Below are positions 30,565-39,910 of a stretch of 45,679 nucleotides of DNA, in pieces; positions within the stretch are counted from its first letter, which is position 1; the number at the start of each line of letters is the position of its first letter. The DNA is taken from the NCBI GenBank assembly GCA_015680685.1, contig MNCI01021482.1, forward strand, positions 5,806 through 51,484. The letters run 5' to 3'. Below the pieces are notes generated by a model. It ran no database searches, was not told where the DNA came from, and worked only from the letters and a program-made list of their open reading frames with translations. Source of the stretch: Gnetum montanum (Eukaryota; Streptophyta; Gnetopsida; Gnetales; Gnetaceae). The position numbers were made by a program, and so were the translations under genes.

Positions 30565-32976
30565 CTATGGATGATGAGGATGCAGAAGAGGAGGAGGAGA
30601 AGGAGCCATGGCATCGTCAAACCAACGAGATGATGCAGATACAGATGCTGATGCTGCTTCTGGTGTTGCTCCTTCGTGGTGGTGGTGGTGATGTGTTGGA
30701 GTTGCGACTGGTAAAAATGGATAGACGCTCCAGAGCATGCTGTCGCCGGCCAGGTCGATTTCTATGCCCGAATCGAATTCGCAGCAATCCTGTGGCTCCG
30801 GCTGCTGCTGGTGATGGTGAGGATTATGATGAGGATGCTGCTGCTGGTGATGGTGAGGATGATGAAGAAGCAGAATTTCAGAAGCGGCGGCGTTGGCGTT
30901 GGCGTTGTATAGACGCTGATGATGATCTGCAGCTGCTGCTGCTATGTTCAGCGTTGCCAGTTCTTCTATGAGCGGGATTCCAGAGCCCAGTCTGCAGAGA
31001 AATCCAGGTACAGCCAAAGGAGGAAGCCCTGGTTCTTCTGCTGCTTCTGATTTGTGATCGCTTTCTAAACTACTGCTGCTGCACGCTGCTGCTGCTGCTG
31101 CCTGGTGCTGCTCTGAGAGTTCAGTTTTAGGTTCAGCTGGAACAGGCAGCGGTGGAGACAGCAGAGCGAAAGTATCGGGCCCTGTCTGTGAACAGTCCAT
31201 GTTCATGGACGAATTTTGGCCATAGCTTGGGCTGTGGCTGTGGTTGGAGCCTATTTGGGATTGCAGGCCTTCTGTGGTCATCATCTTGTATGGATTTATA
31301 TTTGAAGGCTTGTAAGAGTTCCGGTCTTCGACGGCCTTGTCGTGCATGCTATTGGCTGCCGCTATTGCTGTTGTTCCAGCCGCCGCTGCCGCCGCCTGGA
31401 GCTTCTTTTTCAGATGACATCTCCAGTAGTTCTTTATCTCATTATCAGTACGGCCGGGCATTTTCTCTGCTATCAGAGACCATCTGCAAGACACACAGAG
31501 ATCACACGCGCAGCTTGTATGTATCCAAAGTCATGTCAAAGAGAGAGAGAGAGAGGAGAGGTTTTGAGTTGCAAAGTGATTGTGAGGGTTATCTATGTCG
31601 TCTTACTTACCTGTTTCCCCAACGTGAGTGAAGATCTATTATCATGCGCTCCTCCTCTGGAGTTATGTTGCCGCGCTTCAGGTCCGGACGAAGGTAATTC
31701 ACCCAACGTAATCTGCAACTCTTGCCGCACCTTTGCAGACCTGCACAAACATGACCTGGTTTAGAACAACTTCAAGATAGGCCACGACTAGACATGATTT
31801 CGAATGCTTCGGAGGAAAAAGAAGCTTCTTCCATGGCCCGGCCAGGCCGGCCCTTGAGTTCAAGGGAAATTAATTCGTTTTTGTTTGCGCATATCTTAGG
31901 GACGGAGCATGATCACTAAGAAACCGCAAACACTTGAACGGGAAGGACTTAAGTGCTTTCAGCAACACTGGAGCTGAAGTTTGGCGCGAAGATTTTGGAG
32001 CGTCTAAATAGTTTGAGAAAATTTCAGGACACAAGCATACAGGCAACACTCACTAAAGTTTGCACGAAGATGATTTTGTAGCGTGTAAATGTTTTTAGAG
32101 AATTTCAGGACATGAGCATACAGACAACAATCATTAAGGTTTGGCACGAAGATTTTGTACCGTCTAAATAGTTTGAAAGAATTTGAGGACATAAGCATCC
32201 AGGCAAAGCACATGCATTAAGAATTTTGAAGGTATAGAAGAGTTCTAGGTATATTAATTTAGAAGCAAATCTCTGTTCGGGCGTAGACATACACAGTTTT
32301 CGGGAAAAGACTACGGATTAAGTCATTCAGAGTATCTCGCGCAAAATCCGTTTTTAAAACCGAACGTAAAGAACAAAAATGAAAGTGAAATCAGCACACT
32401 CAAACAAGCTTCCATCGGTGGTCAAGAACATCATGAAATTGGGCGTATGGAGCCTAGAAACGTCAACATTTCCGAGGAAATTTTGGAAGCGTTCAGAAGC
32501 AAGGATTCCTGCGCAGACAGCAAGAATATATATATATATATATCTAAAGGGTAAAAAACAAATCGATTTCTGAAACAATAGTGTTAGCAAGGTATTTTCC
32601 TTTTGTACTGAAAAACATAATTTCGAAAAGCATATGAAGCCAAAATTTCAGTGCGGATACCATCCGAAGGCATCTAGAATAGCCGAGCATTCAAAAGCAG
32701 GTAAGGATGACCTCAATTTCAAAAATATTTTAATAAGCGTCGAGATTCCACATAAGAACTATCCGTTGTTACAGGTTTCTAACTTAACACAGACAAAAAC
32801 TTCACGATGAAATGCGGATTCATGATCCATATACCTGCCGCTTTTGCCAGGGCACTCCATCGGCCTTCACCGTAGATTCTAATGGAGCGAAGAAGCCTCA
32901 CGTCTTCCTCAAAGGTCCACGGTCCCTTCTTCAGCTTTCCTTTCTCCGCAGATGCAGACCACCTTTCCTTCATCAT
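30565..32976 (-). CDS. R2R3-MYB transcription factor, three exons, 396 aa
   Basis: Exons (minus strand) are 32976-32835 (142 nt), 31740-31611 (130 nt) and 31483-30565 (919 nt, stop TAG 30567-30565). They join in frame to 396 codons. Introns are GT...AG: 1094 bp (GTATAT donor) and 127 bp (GTAAGT donor). A 130-nt second exon is characteristic of plant R2R3-MYBs. R2 has Trp 20, 40 and 60. R3 has Ile 73 in place of the first Trp, then Trp 92 and 111, as is usual in plants. Recognition-helix segments [12 protein letters not shown] and [12 protein letters not shown] are intact. The bHLH-partner signature of R3 is not met (Arg at 91 where Leu is expected). The C-terminal two thirds are low-complexity: Ala runs, His/Gln-rich 295-322, His6 at 355-360. 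An acidic/aromatic patch at 323-345 ([17 protein letters not shown]) could be an activation segment. The start is the first ATG after an in-frame TGA at 33018-33016. It should be a nuclear DNA-binding regulator; the target pathway and subgroup are unresolved. Confidence 0.92.
31979..32218. repeat. Three-copy ~80-bp tandem repeat in MYB intron 1
   Basis: Copies start at 31979, 32058 and 32139 with GTTTGGCGCGAAG, GTTTGCACGAAG and GTTTGGCACGAAG. Each continues through a CGTCTAAATAGTTTGA-like block, an ATTTCAGGACA-like block and AAGCATACAGGCAA-like block. Periods are 79 and 81 bp, with roughly 80 percent identity by eye. They lie wholly within the intron. Confidence 0.9.
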
Positions 32977-33074
32977 CTCCTTCCGAGCCTCTAAACGCAA
33001 AGCTTGGCTTCCGTTTCAGGTTATATGCGCTCGGCAAAACAATTTTCTCACTTGTTAATTCTCGCTTCTCCTCC

Positions 33075-33080
33075 TCACAT
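33075..33080 (-). promoter_or_regulatory. Minimal upstream ORF (ATG-TGA) in the MYB leader
   Basis: On the minus strand ATG (33080-33078) is followed directly by TGA (33077-33075), about 100 nt upstream of the MYB start. If the leader is transcribed as inferred from the TATA box, this start-stop element could reduce translation of the main ORF. Confidence 0.45.
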
Positions 33081-33123
33081 TAATCGTGAAAGGCAAGTTC
33101 CAAAGGAAGGAATCAGGCCAGGA

Positions 33124-33150
33124 TTAGGCCCTAGCTAGGTCGCGCTCCAT
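33124..33150 (-). promoter_or_regulatory. Eight-codon upstream ORF in the MYB leader
   Basis: ATG at 33150-33148 opens MERDLARA and stops at TAA (33126-33124). It is the first ATG after the predicted transcription start. Regulation is inferred only. Confidence 0.4.
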
Positions 33151-33314
33151 TGTGGCAACGAACTTCAAACCCTCACGCAAGCGTTCAGCGCTGCTCTGCT
33201 CTCTCTGATCTTTCGCAACGGATCTAAGAGACCAAACCTAGGAGGGAAACGTTTCCAATTGCGGAACAAGGAAGGGGCTAATGCGAAGACGGAGCTAAAG
33301 CAAATGTTGCCTGG

Positions 33315-33322
33315 TATTTATA
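33315..33322 (-). promoter_or_regulatory. TATA box of the MYB gene
   Basis: The minus strand reads TATAAATA here, about 340 nt upstream of the start codon. Initiation about 30 nt downstream would give a leader of roughly 310 nt. I saw no intron in the leader. Confidence 0.6.
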
Positions 33323-35340
33323 GACAAAGATGGAAAGACCTTCTCGGCAGCTGGATACGAAGAGGTTAGAGTAGCGTGTGGGCTGGGCCTGTGCTGAAAG
33401 CGAAAGCAATGTTTGCATGACATGATTGTCCCACGGGAAGAATCGAATTGCACAGACACCTATCTATCTATCTATCTTTCTATCTCAGTCTCAGTCCCAG
33501 TTTCGGACTCTCGCAGGCTCTGGCCGCACGCCTGTGCGACGGTACAATCTCCTGACTTTCAGAGGAACGCCGAATTATAGCACGTCCTGGCAGCAGCACC
33601 AGATAGGAGGAGGAGGAGGAGGAGGAGGAGAAGGCCAGTACGTTCATGTACATTTCACAGGTTTATTATCTCTGCTAGCCACTTTCTGTACTCCGTTTTC
33701 CTGTATCCGCTCCGAAAAACAAAAAATACCGATGACGACATGCGAATATATATCTATACACATATATCTGTCCAATCTCAAATTCTGGAATCTCACTTCT
33801 GAAATTCCAGACCAGGAGCGGTGGAAATAAGGAAAATAAAATTGATCTCTCACTCGGGCAAACGTCTCCATCGGCCTTCTCCAGCCAGCGGCAGAAAATG
33901 CAAAAAATTCTTTCCATTTCCCAATAAAAACGGAATCCCTTATTTGTTGCCCAATCTTTTCCGATCGTACTTGCCAAGTGCCATGAGCAGCAGGAATCAG
34001 CGCAGATCCGGAAGCCCGTTTCAGCCAAAAAAACAAAAACCCTCTCTCCGTTAGAGTAGAGTACTACTAGTAGCAGCGCCATTATTTCCCGTTGAGTCAT
34101 GAGATGCTTGCAGATGGAAGAGGTAAACCAGGGTCTCGGAAACGCTGCCATTTGTCGCAGCGCGATTGCTGGCAGAGACGTAGATTTGGACTGCAAACGA
34201 CGCATCCGTTGGAAGTGGGTAAGGTTGCAACTGGCGGCAGAAGATAATTTAGGGAGGAAGAACTAATAATGGCGGCCCCATGGGGCCGGCCGGCAAGGCT
34301 GTTATCATGCAAAGACTATGAAGGCAGGCGAGCAGATTGAAAATTTACAGGCCGCAGCAAAGCATACACAAGAACACCTACATACAGTCACAAATTTACA
34401 GAGCAGCAGCAGCCCTGGCCACTAGGGCAGTGCCAGAAACAGTGGAAGGAAGGTAACGGTAATGGAAAATGGTGGTAGGGGACCATATCATTCTGATACA
34501 TCCATCACATACAAAAGCAGCAGCAGCAGCAGCAAAAGAAGAAGAAGAAGAAGAAGATCAGATGAGAAGTAGCATAGTAACAGTTGCAGTAGCAGTAGTT
34601 GAATGGATACAGGCTGTGATGATGTAAAGTGGGGTCGCTGTTTCTCAAGTCTTCGCTGCAAGCGCAGAGTGCGGGGCTCCATCATCTGCACAAGTCAAGT
34701 GAATCTGGGCACTTGTTGCAGACCCGAATTTGACTGCAAACCGTTGAAAATTCAAAACCAGCAGCAGAAAACACCCACAAAAACGCACCATATAAACCTG
34801 TATGTCTGTGTATGTATGTATATATGTCCGATTCCAACAAAACTCCTCCTCCATTTTGCCGCCACATGAACGGAACAAATTTGTCCAAATTCGTCCAAAA
34901 TTCCATTCCAGTCGTCGTGCATATCTTTTGCCTTTTCCCGGGGATTTTGCTTTGCTTTGCTTTGTCCGTGCCCCCAGATGAGCAAAACGTTTGCCAAACG
35001 CGTTTAATTTGCTGTTTGCCTGCAGCAAAATGCGTGGCTTTTTTATCTTCTCTGCCTTTTTCTCTGATACCAAAACGCATGCAGCAAAAATCGTCCTCTT
35101 TCCAGATATAAAGCGTGAGCATTCAGCGTGCTGAATGTGCTGAGCTGTGCCTTGTATGTGATATAAAGTTTTTCGTGTTTTTTGTATTTTTTTTGTTTCT
35201 GTCGGTGACAGGAATGCAAAACAGCAGGATCAGGTTCTTCACTTGGCTTTGAATTGATGAAGTCGCCGGCCGGATACAGATAAGATAGATGCCCCGTGGA
35301 ATGAATAATGTTTGGTGGCCACACCATCTTCAATCCATAA
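33323..35340. other. Upstream region of the MYB gene with microsatellites
   Basis: More balanced in base composition than the flanks and rich in simple repeats: TATC at 33461-33477, AGG at 33605-33630, and a compound (AGC)6 / (AAG)7 at 34516-34556. Several ORFs of 130-176 codons overlap on both strands, but none shows a recognisable domain or consistent coding signal. Probably promoter and spacer; an unrecognised gene cannot be excluded. Confidence 0.5.
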
Positions 35341-35391
35341 TTAAGCGAATTTGTTTCCTCTGTCCCTCAGCCACCAACACATAATTTTCCT

Positions 35392-35500
35392 GATCTCAAG
35401 CTTGAGTTACATAAGCCATGAAATTTTACATTTATTGTTTTCTTGATCTCAAACTTAAGTTACATAAGCTATGGAATTTTGCACTTATTTTGTGCATTGT
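35392..35500. repeat. 53-bp-period tandem duplication
   Basis: GATCTCAAGCTTGAGTTACA at 35392 recurs as GATCTCAAACTTAAGTTACA at 35445, each followed by an ATGAAATTTTACA-like stretch. Confidence 0.8.
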
Positions 35501-35621
35501 TCAAGGGAACATTTCACAAAGCGTCAGTGGTGCACCAGAAGGGTAACACAACTTTGGGTGGCAGTATGATGCCATTCTGAGTTTTGCTTTCCATGGCTAT
35601 TGGTCGGAGTAGAGTGTCATC

Positions 35622-35780
35622 CTTGAGTTTTACTTTTACTTTTTTACCCAATCTGACATGTACCGGCCTCACGTCCCCTTTCATATTGTTCAGGGGGAGG
35701 AGAATGGCAACTTGAGTTCTACTTTACTTTTTTAACCTCGCAGACATGTACAAAATCTCATGTCCCCTTTCATATTATTT
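35622..35780. repeat. About 90-bp tandem duplication
   Basis: Blocks from 35622 and 35711 both run CTTGAGTT...TACTTTTTTA...GACATGTAC...GTCCCCTTTCATATT, with about 80 percent identity by eye. Confidence 0.8.
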
Positions 35781-37650
35781 ACGTTCCTCGAGGTATCTTT
35801 CAACTTTGTTGCAACTTCCTTACCTCATTCAAGCCTGCCATTGTTATCTCTCTTCTTTCTCATTGAGCCGTGAGCACTAACAAACATGATGGGGCCGTAC
35901 GGTTGTGTTTGTTTATTGTTCAATGTCATATCATTGTTTCTTCAATTTTTCTAGACAAGTGGGGTGGGATGCTTCTGACATTACCACGGTGAATAGAAAA
36001 CCTCTGACATTGTTAAGGTGCTTTTGTATTAAGAAGCATGTTCTCCTATAATTTACAACATTGTAGTGATATGGTAATTTGAATTATTATGCATTTCATC
36101 ATGATCATCATGTAGATGCATCATTACTTTATTCGTACCATAAAATAATTCAGTATCTGTTGATGTTCAAAGTTATCTTCATGGTAGTACATCTAGTAGG
36201 ATAGGAGAGAAATCTATCAAAATCAATGAATACGTCTTTCAGCATCTTACAACTATGTCACTAATTTGTACATTCTGTATTTAGGTAAAGTATCAACTTC
36301 AACTTCTAGTGGAAAGAACCTAGGACATAGGTTTACAAAAGCCAGAAAGAACCTAGGACCTAGGTTTACAAAATCCAGAAAAATACAAAGCAGTCATGTC
36401 AACCGACAAACTTTTTTGTATATTCAAACTCTACATGATGAATGGACCCCAATAAGAGCATCAAATTCATTTATAGCAACTTTTGACTACAAAAAGGAAC
36501 CACTAGCATTTACATTCATGTGTTATGGAGAAGCATTTATAGGTAATATGTAACACGCTTATGTTTAAGACACTGTTTTATATAGCTATAAATATCATTC
36601 ATATAGAAACTAACATTGAAATTGAAATTTGATTATATCTTTATATCCTCCAAATCTACTTGACAGTAGAATTGTATATGTTATGAGTTTTAAAAGCATC
36701 ATTATGAAAATTGTTAAATAAGTGATAAATTATCTACACAATGTAATAAGAAATAATAATTGATAAACCATGAATGTCATGGGTTAAGCTTTAAGGCTTA
36801 TCAAGATGAAAACCTTGTGAAAAGCTTTCCCTATCTATCTAAAATAAAGCATTTCCATTTCCATTTTTACATTTGTAATTAATAGTACATGTTAATTATA
36901 ATAATTTTAGAAATTAAATTAATTTCAAAAAACCATGAAACAAATAATATTAATAGATTCATCTTTAAATAATTTATAACTCACAAGCACATAAATTATT
37001 TCTTTGGGAAATTATTAAATTTCTAAACCAAAAAGAATGCCAAAAGAAAGTTTCATGTAAATGATTAGATATAATCATAGCAATCATAGAGACCTAAGAT
37101 AAGTCTTACAAATATGATTGAATTAAAAAAATGGCATGGGATATTGTTTTCTTTGTATTTTTTATAATACAATATTTTACTTAGTGACATTAAAGACAAA
37201 CATAAGACCATTTAAACATAAATGGTCCACACATAAGATGATTATATGATATCCTATGACCTTTTAAGTTACATTGGAAAAACATCTAATTGTATAACTT
37301 ATTAGTTTGTACAAGTATTTCATAATCCAACCCATAAATCTAAATATCCTATAGAAAATAAATAACATAATGTAAACTAGTGAAACAAACAATATTTTAA
37401 AAACTTTGATAAAATGTAATTTTTAAAAAATGTAGAAGAAAAGATATATTTGCGTGTGATTAGGATCAAACCATTGTTATTTTCTTGGCACGTCACCATT
37501 TTCCAAATGAGATCTCATCATCTAAGAGTTGAAACAAGTAAATGACTCAAAATTCTTTGTTGGTAAAGAAAATGCTACACTTTGCAATACAATAGCATTA
37601 AAAATGAACACTATTTTTCTCCCACATCCTACATTTAAGTAAATTAGATA
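35781..37650. other. AT-rich spacer with one in-frame 33-bp repeat
   Basis: 36313-36345 and 36346-36378 are tandem 33-bp copies inside a 95-codon ORF (36266-36553), giving a repeated 11-residue KNLGxRFTKxR unit. The ORF matches nothing I know and is probably fortuitous. Nothing else was recognised. Confidence 0.45.
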
Positions 37651-37655
37651 ATACA

Positions 37656-37725
37656 ATGAGGTGTTAGATTAATGGTAAGGGTCTTGGCCTAAAACCTATA
37701 TCACACGATCTTAATTAAAAGGAAT
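37656..37725 (+). mobile_element. Divergent SINE-head fragment
   Basis: GAGGTGTTAGATTAATGGTAAG followed by GTCTTGGCCTAAAACC resembles the tRNA-like head of the SINE family, especially the copy at 42706. The rest is not alignable. Confidence 0.4.
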
Positions 37726-37794
37726 TTTGAAGCTAGTCTAATAAATCTAGAGGGTCCTAGTGGACACAAATAAAAATTTGTTCCAAATGTTGCT

Positions 37795-37946
37795 AAGGTG
37801 TTTACCTAGTAGCAAGGCTCTCGATTTAGAGGCTCCAAGTTATGAGTTTGATTCTAGCATGTCATATTGACTTATAAAGTTCTAATTTGACTATCGGGTT
37901 TGGAGGTGTACCTGTATTTCAATTATTTCAGGTTCCAGCACCCCCA
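37795..37946 (+). mobile_element. SINE-like copy 3 (near full length)
   Basis: Head GTGTTTACCTAGTAGCAAGG (box A-like), box B-like GAGTTTGATTCTAG, body TTATAAAGTTCTAATTTGAC, tail GTGTACCTGTATTTCAATTA followed by GGTTCCAGCACCCCC. About 150 bp. Confidence 0.7.
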
Positions 37947-38138
37947 AGTAAATGTAAAAAAATGTATTAATCTTTGCTTCCTTTAAACGGAAGCCATTTA
38001 TATTTTAATTAATAATATTAAACAAAAATGTTACTTTAGTAGCACCACCATCCAAAGACGCACAACTTTCCTACCTTGCATTTCAATATTAATTTTTCTC
38101 ACAAGTTGAAGTATGTTTAAACTTACCGCGGCCAACTG

Positions 38139-38240
38139 TTTCTTACCGCAACTGGATCGCAGCGCAGGCAAAACGATACCAGCGAGTGAAAGTAACATTT
38201 CTTAACGAAATCGGATTGCAGCGCAGGCAAAACGATACAA
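38139..38240. repeat. 59-bp-period tandem duplication
   Basis: TTTCTTACCGCAACTGGATC followed by GCAGCGCAGGCAAAACGATA (38139) recurs as TTTCTTAACGAAATCGGATT followed by the identical second block (38198). Confidence 0.8.
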
Positions 38241-38465
38241 TAACGAATGGCAATCCATAGAAAAAAAGGCGTTCATTCATTCGTCGTTACCAAACAACGA
38301 ATTATCTTAGACCCTAAAACCTGGACCCGTTGAACTTAAATTTTCACATAACACCAAGGTTACACCAGAATTTACGGGGTGCGAAATGGTGAACAAAGAA
38401 CACGGTAAAACCGTAACAATACAGACACAGATAGTTTTTACGCAAACTTTTTAAACCCAGCGCTG

Positions 38466-38943
38466 ACGTCGTAAACTTATCCTTATCAGGGATGACGTCG
38501 ATACGGTGGAAACAACACCTGGCTTAGCAGCAAATCAGGACGTCGAATCTTTGTTAAACGTAGATTGAATTTGAGGGGACGTAAAAAGGATTGAAAAATA
38601 CGACACGTGGACACTGGCAAAGAAGGGCAGCCGTGTTATGCTGCGTGGCCGTGGCGGTGTGGGTGATTGGGACGCGTAAAAGGCTGCACAAGGGGAGAAG
38701 TGGTGGGCCCGCGAAGCATGGAATAAAAAACTAAGTAAATCCGAAGATGGAGGACGTGTCGCTGTCAGAGGGACTGGAGCGCATACCCGCGCCTGCCACG
38801 TCGGACAAAAAAATCGTCCATGTTCATGCACGCTCAGAATCAAATTCCTTTTGCGCCATCAGATTAGAGTCTGACACCCACCACCAAATCGAGCTGGTTT
38901 TGCGGTGCGTATGATTATTGCATTTTCGCCACGAATTGCACGT
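38466..38943. promoter_or_regulatory. ACGT-core cluster, promoter-like
   Basis: ACGT occurs nine times in 478 bases: 38466, 38495, 38540, 38558, 38579, 38605, 38754, 38798 and 38940. About two are expected by chance. Contexts include TGACGTCG (twice) and ACACGTGG (38603-38610), a known bZIP-type (ABRE/G-box) core. The patch is richer in GC than its surroundings. No coding region next to it is convincing; the 102-codon minus-strand ORF inside it (38535-38843) has no recognisable domain. Confidence 0.45.
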
Positions 38944-39168
38944 CAAAATGAAAGTTTGATTGAGATTACCAAGTTTGAAAGTAATCTGCGTTGTGGATTA
39001 CCAACTTTGAAAGAAAGAAAGAAAGACAGACAAAAGATGCTTTGCTCGGGTCGTTGTTATGGTGCCGGGTACACATCTGAGTAAACATCGATTTCTTGTA
39101 AATCATTAACATCCAAATGAATTGAACTCAAGCCACCGTTGTTGTTGTTCAGGTAGAATACATGTTAC

Positions 39169-39432
39169 TTGACAAATAAAGGATGATTACTTGAGGTAAA
39201 GTGGGTTCTTTACTTGACGAATAAAGGATGATTACTTGATGTAATTACTTGATGTAAAGTGGGTTCTTGGGCATAAGTATGATTTCTCTCAAAGGAATTC
39301 ACATCTTTCAAATGTAAAGTGGGTTCTTAGGCATAAGTATGAGTTCTCTCAAAGGAATTCACATCTTTCAAATGTAAAGTGGGTTCTTGGGCATAAGTAT
39401 GATTTCTCTCAAGGAATTCACATCTTTCAAAC
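39169..39432. repeat. 60-bp tandem array, three copies, with degenerate lead-in
   Basis: Copies start at 39252, 39312 and 39372 (ATGTAAAGTGGGTTCTT...CACATCTTTCAA) and are nearly identical. The third has one base deleted from AAAGG. Upstream, ACTTGAC[A/G]AATAAAGGATGA occurs twice (39169, 39213), each followed by part of the same unit. Confidence 0.92.
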
Positions 39433-39795
39433 ATGCATTGCATTTTACCATTACTTCAAGTGAGCATCTGTGGTAAATATTATCTAAGGTGTATTAAGAT
39501 GGATTTAATTGCCTTAAGAAAAGTTTATTATTTGATTATATTTAAATTTGATAAAGTATGAAGTCATTATTCTTAAACCATTAGTAGTTTGTCACATGGT
39601 TGACTAGAGTTACACCCCCAAGATATAGCCAACAAGATAGACCAAAAGAACTACAAAGAAATATAATGATGTTTTAAGTGTGACTTAAATTGGCAACCTC
39701 TTGCCTAACAAAACATTGTCAAAACTACTTGAGCTACCTATCATAGGTTCGATTCTAATGAATATGCTCTTTGTCACATGCTTATTTCACAAAGT

Positions 39796-39910
39796 TGGTG
39801 TTTGGAACCTTACAATATATAGCATAACTTTATAACTCGGCAATTCCCACTAGAATCAAACCCATAACTTGGACCTTTTAAATCAAGAGTCTTACCACTA
39901 GGCTAACACC
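39796..39910 (-). mobile_element. SINE-like copy 4
   Basis: The reverse strand reads GGTGTTAGCCTAGTGGTAAG (box A), CTCTTGATTTAAAAGGTCCA, GGGTTTGATTCTAG (box B) and GAGTTATAAAGTTATGC, with a shortened tail ending GGTTCCAAACACC. It is the best-preserved head in the window. Confidence 0.7.

Noticed and set aside
30567-31764. Plus-strand ORFs of 134-159 codons opposite the MYB exons
   Set aside because: They are shadows of triplet-repeat-rich coding sequence; splice sites and domain evidence support the minus strand.
32526-32543. ATATAT run in MYB intron 1 as a promoter
   Set aside because: It is a simple AT dinucleotide repeat inside an intron with no linked gene start.
33644-35333. Several overlapping ORFs of 96-176 codons on both strands upstream of the MYB gene
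   Set aside because: They overlap each other in different frames, show no recognisable domain, and one crosses microsatellites. They are not supported as genes.
38535-38843. 102-codon minus-strand ORF rich in Pro, Ser and Phe
   Set aside because: It coincides with the ACGT-rich promoter-like patch and has no domain; raised GC alone can leave such an ORF open.
39796-39910. Functional tRNA gene suggested by box A and box B motifs
   Set aside because: The body does not fold as a complete tRNA and the same head is followed by a common non-tRNA tail in other copies, so it is a SINE.
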